The notes beneath the pieces were generated by a model, which did no database searches, was not told where the DNA came from, and worked only from the letters and a program-made list of their open reading frames with translations. Shown piece by piece: positions 1 to 11,490 of a DNA stretch of 64,000 bases; position 1 is the first letter of the stretch; each line of letters starts with the position of its first letter. This DNA comes from Thozetella sp. PMI_491 (Eukaryota > Ascomycota > Sordariomycetes > Chaetosphaeriales > Chaetosphaeriaceae), in the NCBI GenBank assembly GCA_021432635.1, contig MU270021.1, forward strand, positions 1,124,594-1,188,593, written 5' to 3'. Position numbers and translations under genes: made by a program.

Positions 1-7
1 GCAAAAA

Positions 8-419
8 ATGAAGGCCGCCACCGTTTTCGCCACTATCACCACCTTCGTGCTCGGCAGCACTGCCGCCAGCGTTGGGCTGCCCCGGAACCAGAGCCCCGCC
101 GGGTTCGACCTCTACAGCGGCTGGGACTGCGCATCGGATGGCCTCCTGGGGCACTACGAAATGTCGACCGAGGCTGGCAATTGCCAGCAGATGTACCAGA
201 CCGAAAAGGTCCAGGGTATCTTCCTCGACTTCTTGTACGAGCGGTGCCGATGTAAGCCTTCCCAAACCTGTCCTGCTCCGCTACTAGACTCGCTAACTCA
301 GGGCCATAGTCTTTGTCTTCGAGAACACCGACTGCTCTGGTTCCGGCCAGGAGGTTGGAGCCCCCGGCTGCCTTTCGGATGCTACTGGGCTTCTTGCCTA
401 CCAGCTCCGGTGCAACTAA
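8..419 (+). CDS. small secreted cysteine-rich protein (unknown function)
   Basis: Two exons (8-251, 310-419) with a 58-bp intron (GTAAGC..CATAG) give a 117-residue protein; reading straight through the intron gives a longer, less credible product. The first about 20 residues are a typical signal peptide (basic start, hydrophobic core, small residues around TAAS). The mature part has six cysteines (in the contexts WDC, GNC, ERC, TDC, PGC and LRC), an even number that could make three disulfides. The protein ends with a Cys-Asn just before TAA at 417-419. I do not recognise a family. Size and cysteine content are like fungal small secreted proteins or effector candidates. No neighbour indicates a role. 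The start codon lies only 8 bases from the window edge, so the promoter is not visible. Confidence 0.7.
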
Positions 420-983
420 GCAGCCTGGGAGGAGATGCAGGGGACGGCGAAGTAATTATGGCTAGAGGGGGCGGATAGAGACCGGCGAGCACTCGACTTG
501 AACTTGAACTGGATTTCGGGCAGCGTTTGTTTTTGCACTATGTCAATCAATACCTAATAGAAGACTGCCCTACAAAGGAAATTTCTCCTGCATTCCTAGA
601 TCACTCCTTTCGAACTTCAAGTGTTGTGTCCTCATGGGTCTCTCCGGTATCCGGCCAGCAGCTAACCGTTGCTGTGACTCGGCGCGATCTTCGGTAGTGC
701 TTCTCTACTAACTCCGCTAATTGAATGCTTCGATCTACCCAATATCAACCGGCCGCGTCGGCGAAGTGCTCTACTGCCACTAGTGTGTGTCGAAATACGC
801 TACAGCCAATCAGAAGTTAGCCGGCGTCCGGGGGCAGCGCGACTCCGTTCCTCCCGAGGCAGTGGGGCCTAATCTTCTCTATGCCCCTCGTCGCCAGAGC
901 ATCTGATCGCTCTTGGGTCGATATGCCGCCTCCTATCGACCTATTGGCGATGGTCTCAGAAGGCCAGTGTCGCCTGCGGTGAT
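420..983. other. intergenic, no gene seen
   Basis: This holds the 3' end of the secreted-protein gene and the promoter of the next regulator. I see no credible coding exon, repeat or RNA gene. Confidence 0.5.
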
Positions 984-1942
984 ATGGACCCTCCACGAGG
1001 CAGAGGGCCGCCTAAGAAGGTCCGTCAGGGGGCAAGAGGTGCTCGGAAAGTTAAAACGGGGTGCCTGACATGCAAGTACGGACATCCTATGGGCTTGTGT
1101 CTCTCATGTCCCTCGCTTACTCTCTGCACAGAATCCGACGCAAGAAGTGCGACGAAATGAAGCCTGCCTGCTCACAGTGCGTGGACACGGGCCGGAAATG
1201 CGACTTCCTCACGCCCCCGCGCCCCCCAGCGCTCGAGGTAAGCGGCATCCCTCGCACCATCTGCGTAGGTCCGCTACGACCGCCTCCACCTCTGTGTTTG
1301 TACGACCACGAGGTCTTGCATGTCGAATACTTTCACCGCATCTGCGCCAAGGAGTTCACTCTGTATTTCGAGACACCCCTGTGGGAGTCTGTCATCCTAC
1401 AAGCAGCGGCTGCGGAGCCCGCCATCTTCCAGGCCGTCTTGGCCATCGGTGCTCTCAGTCGCAGTAACTACTTTCCGAGCTCCCGACAGCTCGTTCCAGC
1501 CAAGCAGTATGCGATGCAAAAGTACAGCCTCGCGCTCCAAACCCTGCACAAGCGACTTGATGCGTCTTCCCAGCGGGTCGAGCTTGCTGTCATGGCGAGT
1601 ATCGTTTTCAGCCTGGTCGAGTTTCTTTTGGGAATCGGTAGCAACGCTCTCTTGCATATCCAAGCCGGATCCGCCCTGCTAGAGAACCTCGACTCCTACG
1701 CGTTATCAAATGATGTTTTAGCTTTCCATGAACCTCCCATTCCAACAGCATCTCCCACCTCAGCAGTACCTCTCACCTCAGCAGTACCTCTCACCAGCTC
1801 TCTTCCGTATACCCGGCTTCATCTCCTTAACGCTGCCGTGGCCTGGCTCGATGCCCAAGTTAGCTCTTTCCTTGCCTTCCAGCGAGCAAATAAACAGGCC
1901 CTTTTAAGTAGAGAGAAAAGACATGCAAAAGGGAAGTTATAA
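984..1942 (+). CDS. short Zn(II)2Cys6 transcription factor
   Basis: Exon 1 is 984-1075 and exon 2 is 1132-1942; the 56-bp intron interrupts the zinc cluster between CLTCK and IRRKKC, as in many fungal regulators. The joined cluster has the pattern C-x2-C-x6-C-x6-C-x2-C-x6-C and is preceded by a basic, Gly-rich N-terminus. The rest resembles the first part of the PF11951-type fungal regulator domain (FHRICAKEFTLYF, LAIGALSR). At about 300 residues it is short for the family (usually 450-600), and its C-terminus (a Pro/Ser/Thr stretch with a duplicated hexapeptide, then a basic tail) has no usual helical ending, so it may be truncated. A 30-bp or 75-bp in-frame segment starting at GTAAGC (1240) could be an intron; I kept it as coding. 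Confidence 0.7.
1758..1793 (+). repeat. in-frame 18-bp tandem duplication
   Basis: Two perfect adjacent copies of an 18-bp unit inside the Zn2Cys6 gene encode a duplicated hexapeptide (SAVPLT) in a Pro/Thr-rich stretch. Confidence 0.8.
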
Positions 1943-2458
1943 GGACGGAGACTAGATCTGTATTTAGCTCGCTGGTAGGGTGTATGGATCTTGGAGCTAG
2001 AGATTATCCCCAGCATAATGCATCGCCCGAATAGTGCCACCATATGAAAATCGATACCATTAGCCCAGAGACTTGATATCACGCCCCCAGAGTACCACAC
2101 CTAAGCGGGCTGCTTTTATGACTCAAGTTACAAGCCTGCGTTACTGCCCGAAGGCTCTTAGCCAGCCATGCCAGGGTGCTGGTTTGCCGGTGTGCCGAAT
2201 TACGCTTCGACCAATAGAATCCTCCTATGAAAAATGTCAAGCCACTAGGCCCCCCTCGCTCTTATCCCTGTACGTCCCCATGGCCCGTCTAAGCCGAATT
2301 AAACTTGTTAACTCCTTGCGGCTTTCATATTCTAGCGAAGAGGCAGAAAAGCATATATGAATGCCTTCACTGTCTCCCATCGCATGTCTTTTACTGACAG
2401 GACAACTCGATTCCCTCTTCTCCCGCCCTCTCCTATTTCTTGTGTATCTCATCAGACT
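1943..2458. other. intergenic, promoter of epoxide hydrolase
   Basis: No supported gene. Short overlapping ORFs on both strands have no family features. A TATATGA-like AT-rich box lies about 110 bp before the downstream start. Confidence 0.4.
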
Positions 2459-3795
2459 ATGGCGTCCATCACCCCATTCACGATCGCTATCCCGGAGGAG
2501 CGATTGCAGCGCCTGCAGCAGAAGCTCGCCTTGACAGACCTTCCAGATGACACCACCGGTCTTGGCCCTGGCGAGCAATGGTCTCGAGGGGCTCCTCTTT
2601 CCGACATCAAGCGGCTCTTGCGGTACTGGCAGGATGTATTCGACTGGAGAAAGACCGAGGCACACCTAAACCAATTTCCACAGTTCACCGTCGATATTGA
2701 GATAGAAGGATTCGGTAACTACCAGATTCACTTTGTGCATCAGAAAAGCAAAATTCCCAACGCCATTCCCCTGTTGTTCATCCATGGCTGGCCTGGGAGC
2801 TTTATCGAAGTTACGAAACTCGTCCCTCATTTAGTGGAAGGAGGGAAGGAGCATCCCGCATTCGACGTAGTGGCCCCGAGCTTGATCGACTTTGGTTTTT
2901 CTTCGGCTAGTAAAAAGGTAAAGTCGCAGATGTCCATGGAGTACCAACAGTTCACTCACTGACGTACGAAGGCGGGTTTCCAAATGGATCAGCACGCCGA
3001 GGCGTATCACAAGCTGATGCTTTCCCTTGGATACAACGAATATGGTGAGACATGAATCCATGGAGAAGTTTAGAGACATAGTCTAACTATCGAATAGTAA
3101 TCCAGGCAGGTGATTTGGGCTATCTCACCAGCCGGCATATCGCCGCCAAATATGGCGGCACACACTGCAAAGCCTACCACATCAATTCAGCCATGCCTGC
3201 CGAGCCAACGGCCGGTTCGCATCCCGAGATCTACGCGAAGCTGCAAGAGACTCCTTTGAGTGGTGCAGAGCTCGCTGCTCTTGGCCGCGGCGGAGTGTTC
3301 CTCAACGAAGGCAACGGTTACTACAAGCAGCTCTCCACCAAGCCCCAGACAATCGGCTACAGCCTGACGGATAGCCCGGTCGGGTTACTGGCCTGGCTGT
3401 ACGAGAAGCTGCACGACTGGGCCGACGATTATCCCTGGACTGATGACGAGGTCTTGACCTGGGTGAGCCTCTACTACTTCTCTACGGCGGGACCCGTCGG
3501 GCCTGGAAACCTGTACTACGCCAACGAACATAGCAACCCGGTGACCTTTGCCGCTGCCCAAGCTTATGTCGACGTGCCGCTCGGAATTGCGCGGTTTGCC
3601 AACGATTTGGTCCTGTTGCCGAAGCTCTGGAACCAGACACTCGGCCCGCTCGTCCTGGAAACTGAGTACGAGAAAGGCGGGCATTTTGCGGCCTGGGAGT
3701 GCCCCAATGAGATTGTCGGCGACCTGCGCACCATGTTCGGCAGAGGAGGCGGTGCCGGTGGCTGCGTCACGGGCAGGGATGGGTACGAGTCGTGA
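2459..3795 (+). CDS. epoxide hydrolase (microsomal-type, EHN + alpha/beta hydrolase)
   Basis: Three exons (2459-2917, 2972-3044, 3098-3795) give 409 residues, the usual size. The N-terminal about 110 residues match the EHN lid domain (start MASITPFTI; the motif LLRYWQDVFDWRKTE). The alpha/beta-hydrolase core follows, with the oxyanion motif HGWPGS, the nucleophile Asp in QAGDLGYLTSR (created by the third exon), the segment GLLAWLYEKLHDW, and the catalytic His in EKGGHFAAWE. Members open epoxides to vicinal diols through an Asp-ester intermediate. There is no signal peptide. I chose the start at 2459 because the upstream in-frame ATG adds a non-homologous stretch. Fungal relatives act in xenobiotic detoxification or secondary metabolism; no neighbour decides which. 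Confidence 0.88.
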
Positions 3796-3854
3796 GAGGC
3801 ATTATCTACCGGGTTCGATAATGCCTACACAGTTAAGCCGATGGCCCTAGGGTT

Positions 3855-3994
3855 GATTTACTAGGGGAGACGGCCGCGGAGGGGTTAAATATTGCAGTGA
3901 AGGTTTGCCACCGCCCCCGCCCCCGCCCAATAGGGTCAAGTGGGAAGATTTACTAGGGGAGACGGCCTTGGAGGGGTTAAATATTGCAGTGAAG
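3855..3994 (+). repeat. two 48-bp direct repeats, 92-bp period
   Basis: Copies at 3855-3902 and 3947-3994 differ at two adjacent positions (GC versus TT). They flank a C-rich stretch (CCGCCCCCGCCCCCGCC). A short related string (GGGGTTAAATATTG) recurs at about 8870. There are no inverted ends or coding content. This could be a relic of a small non-autonomous element or a local duplication. Confidence 0.75.
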
Positions 3995-4797
3995 CCGATC
4001 TGTAGAGTCATGGATCCCGATTAACATGGGTGCCGGTATATGACGAGTGCGCTAGGCGGGAGTGCCCAAAGTATGAAACAAAATATATGTGATTCGCGGT
4101 GATCTCTAGCAATGAAGAATTGTGGGCGCGGAATTACACCATGGTGCGCGCTCGGCTCGACTCTTCTTTTCTGGCTAGAATGCTTCGCTATAAATTGCCT
4201 GAGTGTAATACCAAGCAATAGACGGCGTAGCCATGATGGAGATGAGCGACCGCACCGCGTGGACCGGCGCAGGAGCCATGTTGGCCTGCCTCAAATCTAA
4301 CCCACAAGCCGTGGCGCAAGACAAAGCGAAGTCGCGCTAGTGGCTGGGGCCGAAGGGATGTTTCGCATCAGTTCCCCCCTTCTGATACACCTCTTAGCCT
4401 TTAGAACAGACCACTCCAGATGGTCAAACACCTGCGCCCTCTTAGGCCCGAAACGTCCCATCTTTCAGTGCAGCCTGTGCCAAGTAAAGTGTTTCAGCTC
4501 CATGTCGAATCGGGACTGTGTCAACAGGACCAACACCACTATGCGATACTTTTCTTTTTTTGGCCCCTTGGGCTAGCGTGCGATAGGCTCGTCATAGCAC
4601 CGCGCAAGCTGCAGCCCTCCCAAGCCTGACGCCCAACGCACCTAGATCTGTTAGATATCTAGCTAGCTCGGTACCCTTTTCTTGCCACACACTCTTCGAC
4701 ACCACGTTGTGAAATCATCGCGTACGGGCAACCTGTGTCAATTCTTGGGAGCAGCTTTGGCGCACTCGACCCCCCCTATCCTCGGATCGTGCCTACA
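3995..4797. other. intergenic, no gene seen
   Basis: Only short unsupported ORFs lie here. The stretch just before 4798 is presumably the promoter of the mannosyltransferase. Confidence 0.4.
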
Positions 4798-6294
4798 ATG
4801 GGCGCCAGCAGGAGGCCGCGGCTCCTCCTCGCGGCCGCGACGATTTCGCTGCTAGGGTTGACAGCTTGGTATCACAGCTCGTCTGAAGTAGCAATCAAAT
4901 GGGTATCACCAACACCGTCGCCGGTGGAATATGGATCGGGCGGCGGCCAAGGGGTTGGACAAGGGGGCGGCTGGCGTGCTGCAGACTACAACACTGCCCA
5001 CACATTACCGACAGCCGACGATTTCTTCCAGTACTTCCGAAAAGTAATAGTCACCCCCGGGATGACTATCGAGGAAGCAAAGAGCACGTGCAATTGGAGC
5101 AGCTCCGACCCGGTTGACTTCCAGTTCGGAGAGGATGCCGACTGGGTTCAGAGGGATCGTTCGAATAAAGAGATCCACCAGCACCGCCAGAAGTGGAGGA
5201 AATTTATCGCCCGCAAAGTCATACCATACGACGAAGTCAAAGACAGATTCGGTGGGCGCGGCATCGTGATACTGACGGGCAACTATGAGACAATGCCGCG
5301 GGTGCAGATAATCATGCGGGCGCTGCGGAAGCTGGGCTCCACGCTTCCAATCGAGTTCCACTACTGGGACAATGAGCTGAACAACACCTCCAAGGAGCAG
5401 ATCATGTCTCTCAATCCCAATGTGACGTTCAACGACCTGTCCGGAGAGCACAACATCTTAAAGCCCAAGAGAGACAGGTTCTGGATCAACTACCAGCTCA
5501 AGACTGCAGCCCTTGTCAACTCGCGATTCTCAGAACCGCTTCTCTTGGACTCGGACAACATCCCAGTCATCGACCCGGAGGAGTTGTACGAGTCGAAGAC
5601 GTATCAGCAGTTTGGAACCATCTTCTGGCCTGACATTGCCCGTAGCAGGCCCCAGAACCCTGCCTGGGCCATCACGAATACCGCCTGTCGGATGGACGAG
5701 TACGAGCAGGAGAGCGGGCAGCTGATGGTCGACAAGACCCGCTTCTGGTACCACCTACAGCTTGCCGCGTGGATGAACAACCAGCAAGGGCGATACTACG
5801 ACAAGTTCCTCCTCGGAGACAAAGACACTTTCCGCTTTGCTTGGCACGCGTTGAAGACGCAGTACGGCCGGCCGCGGAAGTGGGTCACGAGCATTGGCAC
5901 GCTGAACGACGGCTTCTTCTGCGGGCACTCCTTTGCACAGCACCATCCCGACGACGGCCGTATCGCGTTCCTACACGGAGGGCTTGCGAAGACGGTGTCC
6001 CTAGACGTGCTAAAGTGGAACCGGGAGGAGAAGGGCGGGTATTTTCGCCATTACAAACGGTCCGTCCACGACGAGGACCCGAACAAGATCACGAACGTCA
6101 CCATCAAGTGGGATCCTGCGGATTACATGACGCCACATTCCGAAGACTTCAAAGTGGCAAGCTGTACCGACATGTTTGATACCGAGGCCCGCGAGCTAGA
6201 TGAGATCCTTCCAGGGTTTGAGGCCATCTTTGAGGAGATCGGAGGTTATTGGCAACTAGACGGAGAAAGGCCCAAAGCAGCGGAGTCTCTCTGA
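4798..6294 (+). CDS. GT71 alpha-mannosyltransferase (MNN2/MNN1 type)
   Basis: A single-exon gene of 498 residues; an upstream in-frame ATG at 4735 would add 21 residues. The chosen start gives a classic type II Golgi topology: a short basic tail (GASRRPR), one membrane helix (about residues 9-26), then a Gly/Pro-rich stem and a lumenal catalytic domain. Diagnostic GT71 features are the DxD-containing motif LLLDSDNIPVIDPEEL that binds metal and GDP-mannose, the segment FWPDIAR..NPAWAI, and the C-terminal block GHSFAQHHPDDGRIAFLHGG. Members add alpha-mannose to N-glycan outer chains or cell-wall mannans in the Golgi. The overall pattern is closer to MNN2/MNN5-type alpha-1,2 enzymes than to MNN1, but the linkage cannot be decided by eye. 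Confidence 0.87.
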   Translation: MGASRRPRLLLAAATISLLGLTAWYHSSSEVAIKWVSPTPSPVEYGSGGGQGVGQGGGWRAADYNTAHTLPTADDFFQYFRKVIVTPGMTIEEAKSTCNWSSSDPVDFQFGEDADWVQRDRSNKEIHQHRQKWRKFIARKVIPYDEVKDRFGGRGIVILTGNYETMPRVQIIMRALRKLGSTLPIEFHYWDNELNNTSKEQIMSLNPNVTFNDLSGEHNILKPKRDRFWINYQLKTAALVNSRFSEPLLLDSDNIPVIDPEELYESKTYQQFGTIFWPDIARSRPQNPAWAITNTACRMDEYEQESGQLMVDKTRFWYHLQLAAWMNNQQGRYYDKFLLGDKDTFRFAWHALKTQYGRPRKWVTSIGTLNDGFFCGHSFAQHHPDDGRIAFLHGGLAKTVSLDVLKWNREEKGGYFRHYKRSVHDEDPNKITNVTIKWDPADYMTPHSEDFKVASCTDMFDTEARELDEILPGFEAIFEEIGGYWQLDGERPKAAESL

Positions 6295-7145
6295 ATTGGC
6301 TTAGCATGGGTAGCGATAGGCGCATAAGAGTGTAGCATAAAACTGATTTCAAGCAAATAAATATTTCAAAAGTACGAGTATATATGACGTGTGGGTGAAG
6401 CAATTCTGCCTCGACGAGCCTCCCAATCAGCTTGTCTAAGGAGCAGTATGAACAGCTATCAAGAACTAGGATATTTGTGGGAGGTTAAGATGCACTTTTG
6501 GTAGCTGGTAAGCGCTAAGAGGAGCAGGAATCTAAACTCTACGCTCTATGGATTAATGATGATCAACTAGAACCCTGCTAAAGCTAAGCAGCGTCTTCGT
6601 CGGTCAGCAGGCTACTTTTTGCTCTAATGGTGGGTGAATGTGGAGATTAGGGAGCTTGGTTCTAGACCTGCTAGCCCGGGGTTTCATGAGAGGCGTTCCT
6701 GGCGCTACTAGTAGGGTCGGCTCAGGTACCTACTTTAAACCTAGGTTACCTTACATTCTCGCGAGGAGTCGCTGAAGAGCGAACCCCCAGTTCGCGCCGC
6801 GCTAATCTGAGGCTTTGTGGAGATATAGCCCGTACCCCGTACTACCTGCACGCGAAAGGATATCGATGATATTATTAAATTTACCTCGGAATTTCAGATT
6901 GGCCGTGATCTGCGTTGCAAGGTGACGAGTCAGCGTGATATGGTTGCGAAAAGGGGTCTCAGACCCAGGCTAGGTAGATGCTAATATAGCATCACTCGCT
7001 GTGCAGTGCAAATATCAAGCCCACAGGTGAACAATGCCAGTTACCACCTAATTCATTTGTAAAGATCACACTGTGGCAGTATGTTTGAGGATTCAGTCTA
7101 ACTTCTAAATATTGTGCGACTCATCCCTTCTAGAATCACTGATAC
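6295..7145. other. intergenic between convergent genes
   Basis: This is the convergent 3' region of the mannosyltransferase and the reductase. It has an AT-rich segment around 6850-6890 and no coding features I can support. Confidence 0.4.
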
Positions 7146-8460
7146 TCAGAAGATGATACCTGCATCCCTGAGGGCTTTAACTGCTTCGATCCAGCCCAAG
7201 GATGGAGATTGCTCTTCTCCAAAGCCCACCGCCCTAAGCTTGTTGGGGCTGAGCTGTCTGTCAAAAGTGAGCCAAGATCCCACACTGTCTAGCTGCTGAG
7301 ATCCTACACCAACGCCGGCCGAGACGCCCTTAGGCCGCCCATTATCGGCAAACAGGTGGCTATACTTGGATATGTAAGCCCCAGGGCTGAGTTCGTCGGG
7401 TTTCTCTCGTGGCCCAACCCCTTTGAGTCCAAAACAGGCAGTGATCTGTGGCCAGAGCTCACGGAAAGTGGCTGGCTCGGCGCGGTCGATTACATTGATG
7501 ACCTGTCTCCCGCAGCTCTGTGGATTAAACGACGAGAAAATAGCTAGTCGACCCAGTATGGAAGTCGATACCGGTGTGAACAAAGCATCGTATGCTGCCA
7601 CTGTTCCGGGAAACGCTACTTCAGTGTCGCTCTTGTCAGACGTCGCAGGGGATGTGCCGTTGTTGAACGCGTAGAGTGAGAGGTACTGGGCCCAGTGCAG
7701 TGCCAAGGAATACCCAGAGCCCATGGGGGTGAATCCAATGACAGCGTCGGGGCAAATCTCTGTCCAAGTCCACGCGCGGCCCTCTGAGGCCTTGTCGAGC
7801 AGTTTCCTATACCACGGGTACGCGACTGTTTTGGCATAGTCCTCTGGTAGACTCTCCGCCATGCTCTCCTCAAGCGGAGCTGTAAATGTGCCATTGGGAA
7901 TATAGATACCGTATCCCTTGCACAACATGAGAATGTTTCCTTCAACAGTTGTCTGGATTCACTTACGCGAGTCCCTCCTGGGTAGATGAAGGATCTCAGG
8001 CTAGGGCATAGCTTGCCTGCGGCATCGACTACTTTTTGCATCATGCCACAATTGAGCTCGCATTCTCGGATATAGTCATCCGTATGAGACGAGAAGACTT
8101 TAATTTATCAGCGAATTTCCTGCAAGACACAACCAGGACTCCAATACCGAAATAGTAGATATCCGTGACGGCTCCGATATCAGGAACGGACTTCCGCAAC
8201 TGTTCCACAAGCTCTTCGCCGGTTCCATTTCGCAGATCGATGCCAGAGATAAGTTTTAACTCCGGCCGGTTATTTGACTTGGAAGACCAATGAGCGTCTT
8301 CTAATGTCAGTGGGCGATTGGTGATAGCCGTGACTTGGCTGAACGCCCCAGGCCTGGGGTAGCCTGAGAGCAGTTCGTTGACGAGACCCCACCCGAGAAG
8401 GCCACTGCCACCAAAGACGAGGGCGTGTCTCTCCATCGACTCTAGAACTCTGTCCGACAT
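7146..8460 (-). CDS. NAD(P)-binding PRISE/SirQ-like reductase
   Basis: Three exons on the minus strand (8460-8148, 8097-7967, 7916-7146) separated by two introns of exactly 50 bp give 404 residues; a second Met at 8436 would give 396. The N-terminus carries the Rossmann motif ALVFGGSGLLGWGL. The joined middle reads as the family pattern (ECELNCGMM...VVDAA.KLCPSL...YPGGTR-GYGIYIP), followed by PWYRKLLD and WTEICPDAVIGF. This is the progesterone-5-beta-reductase/iridoid-synthase (PRISE) subgroup of extended SDRs, which in fungi includes SirQ-like proteins. Members reduce activated C=C bonds of enones using NADPH. The substrate is unknown. It is convergent with the mannosyltransferase, and its promoter faces the sugar cluster. 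Confidence 0.82.
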
Positions 8461-9569
8461 ATCATGAGAGGCTGCCTAGCAAATGGTACCGTATTTTAAG
8501 GATGGTATTTTTTCATGAAGGTGAACAAATTTTATAGTGTCAAGTAGCACGAGATGTACTGAGTCATAAAGTCATTCTGAATCATAATTACGCTATACAA
8601 CATCACTGCGGGGCGGCATTTAGGAGCTGAAGTGCCGAGATCGTGCGCAGTACTGATTTAATTCTCCAGCTCCAGCGTGCATTGCGACCTCTCCCGCCTC
8701 GTATCTACCAAAATCGACTCAAATTTGACAAGGCATGTCACCCCAATGAGTTTCGTGGAATTATTAGAAGCTGGTGCTCAGCCGTTATGCCTCAACGATA
8801 TTTGGGGCTAGTGGCTGCTTCTTTTTGGCCCATGCGAGTGTTAATGGGCATGAAGGAGGATTCGCAAAGGGGGTTAAATATTGTACTCGATCTTAAATAC
8901 ATGGTGGATGGATAGATAGTGATGCGGGACGATAGTTTTCTTGGCCCAAAGATGATGCATGGTCTTTAGGTAGTTAGATGTTTATTGATTTTGTCTCCGA
9001 ACATCGGTAGGATGTCAGTTTCCGGGTGGGCATATGAAAGGGAGAGGGAGTCTTGGCAGGGGTTTGCCATATCTACGCCAATGGGGTGCGGAGAGAACCT
9101 CGGCAAATAATCTGTAGAGCGAGAGTCTGGTCTGGAATAGTACCCTGCACACCTCAATGCCGGGCAGCAGAGGAAACTGCTGGTTTGGGAGACACTGTCG
9201 GGTTGTGGTGGTGTGCCGCCAGGGTCTGCTCCAGTAGCTCCCATTCGGCCTAGCTGCCAGTGGCTTGACATCCCACCGGAGTCAGAGCGGCTAGTGGCCG
9301 GAACTCATCGCGTGCTACCACACATAAAGAAACGCCCGGACCAAGATCCCGGTGGACCCCCTGGAGCATCCCCTGGCGCAGTGGCCAGACATTGGAGAAT
9401 GCTTGCATTCATACACGACGCACGAGAGCCTGGGCGAGACTACATATGTCATCGTCCACGTCTAAACGTCCCACCGATGGAACGTTCCTAACCTCTACAC
9501 CACTTGGCTGCTTGCCAGCTGTTTCCTTTGATCACCGGATCCCGAGCTGCCGACTGCGAATCTGATCCT
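8461..9569. other. intergenic between divergent genes
   Basis: This 1.1-kb region separates the divergent reductase and sugar-transporter genes. It carries a short match to the 3855-3994 repeat near 8870 and otherwise only unsupported ORFs. Confidence 0.4.
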
Positions 9570-11490
9570 ATGGAGGACATCAGGGTGGTCCCGAACGAGC
9601 GCGAGCTCAAGGGCTTCGATCTGAACAAGCCTGAGACCGTCGAGCTCATTCACCGTGCGGAGGCTGGCCATAGTGCCGACCGCAAGCTGACGATTCGACA
9701 AGCGCTCAGCAAGTATAAGAAAGCTGTTTTCTGGGCTATGTTTCTGTCGACCAGCCTCATTATGGAGGGCTATGATCTTGTCATCGTACATTGCCCCTAC
9801 CCAATGATTGGATGCCCTGAAATGGCCCTGCTAATGGCTCACGGCGTAGATCACCTCCTTCTACGGCCAGACGCAGTTCAAAAACCGATTCGGCGTCTAC
9901 GACGAGGCCTCTGGGGGGAATCTCATCACCCCAGAGTGGCAGTCGGGCTTGTCTAACTCGTCGCTCGTTGGCCAACTCTTCGGCCTTCTCATCAACGCAT
10001 ATACACAGGATCGATTCGGTAACCGACCGACGATGATGTTCTTCATGACATGGATGGCTGCCATGATTTTCATCCCTGTCTTCGCCCCTTCACTCCCGGT
10101 GTTGGCGTTCGGCGAGGCAATGTGTGGCATCTCTTGGGGCGTGTTCCAGGTGAGTATGGGTCGTGCAGGCTGTATGTCTCGTATTAACAACGGCGGCAGA
10201 CACTCTCGACGACCTATGCAAGCGAAATTGTCCCGACCATCCTCCGTCCTTATGTCACTGCATACGTCTGCATGTGCTGGGGAGCCGGCATCCTGCTGTC
10301 CTCCGGCGTGGTGAGAGCCGTGACCGGCATCGACGGCGACCTCGGCTGGCGTTTGCCCTTTGTGCTCCAGTGGGTCTGGCCTGTGCCCCTATTTATCGGC
10401 GCTTACCTCGCCCCCGAGTCTCCCTGGAATGCTGTGAGGAGGGACAATATCGAGTTAGCTCGCAAGAGCTTAACACGCCTCCGCCGGGACACGCCAGACC
10501 GAGAGGCTGAGGTAGAGTCTACGCTCGCCTATATCCAGTATACCACAGCTTTGGAGAAGGCAGAGTCGGGCGATGCAAGCTTCTTGGAGTGCTTCCGTGG
10601 AACTAATCTGCGCCGAACCGAGATCGTGAGTACTATCCCTGAGCACGTGAGGATTAAAGCGCTAAGCCGGGGGGTTTAGAACTGCGTTGTCTGGGCCGCC
10701 CAGATCCTTTGTGGTAACGCGATTTTGGGCTACTCTGTCGTCTTTCTGGAAGCGGCCGGCTTCACCGAAGTCCAGGCATTCGATGTTAATATTTCCCTGT
10801 CCGCCTGCTACATCATTGGCGGAATCATCTGTTGGCTCCTGTTCCCCCATGTCGGCCGAGCGACCATCTACATGTGCGGGTTGACCTTCATGTTCTTCTG
10901 CCTGATCGCCATCGGTGGCCTCGGCTGGGCGCAGGGTACACAATCTCAGATGGCCATTGGCGTCTTGCTGGTCATCTCGACGCTCTGTAACATGATCACT
11001 GTCGGTCCCGCCTGCTACCCCATTGTGGCAGAGACGCCCTCGGGACGGCTGAGGTACAAGACAATCGTGATCGGGCGGATTGTGTACAACCTCACAGGGA
11101 TCTTTCACAATTCCGTCACGCCGCGCATGCTCTCGCCTCTCTGTGGGACCCTCTCTTCTAAACCTGCTGCCCGAGTAAATTGGCTAATGTGCAATTTCTA
11201 GCTTGGAACTGGGGCGCCAAAGCTGCGTTGTTCTACGCCGGGACGAATCTTCTCTGCAACATATGGTGCTGGTTCCGGCTGCCGGAGACCAAAGATCGCA
11301 CCTTTGGTGAGATTGATCTGCTTTTCGACAACCACATCCCGGCTAGAAAGTTTAAACATACCAAGGTCGAGCGTGAGTTGCTACCTTCGAGCGCAGCCAT
11401 ACTCTTCGAACTAACCCCCTTGCAGAATTCGTACACCAGAGTGAATACGAGGTCAAAGAGAAGGCTGAGCATTTGGAAGCCACGATATAA
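9570..11490 (+). CDS. MFS sugar transporter (alpha-glucoside/maltose permease type)
   Basis: Six exons (9570-9785, 9850-10149, 10200-10625, 10680-11142, 11202-11372, 11426-11490) give 546 residues. After joining, the protein has the sugar-porter layout: MEGYDLVIITSFYG in helix 1, GQLFGLLINAYTQDRFGNRP (the loop 2-3 signature), EIVPTILRPYVTAYVCMCWGAG (helix 5), APESPWNAVRR before the central loop, and LPETKDRTFGEIDLLF after helix 12. This is the MAL-type branch of the sugar porter family, proton symporters of the plasma membrane. An upstream ATG at 9504 would add 22 residues. It lies about 600 bp upstream of GH127 on the same strand, suggesting it imports the saccharide that enzyme cleaves. The true substrate cannot be read from sequence. 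Confidence 0.88.

Noticed and set aside
1240-1269. 30-bp GTAAGC..TAG segment as an intron in the first regulator
   Set aside because: Too short for a fungal intron and in frame; kept as coding, with the 75-bp alternative mentioned.
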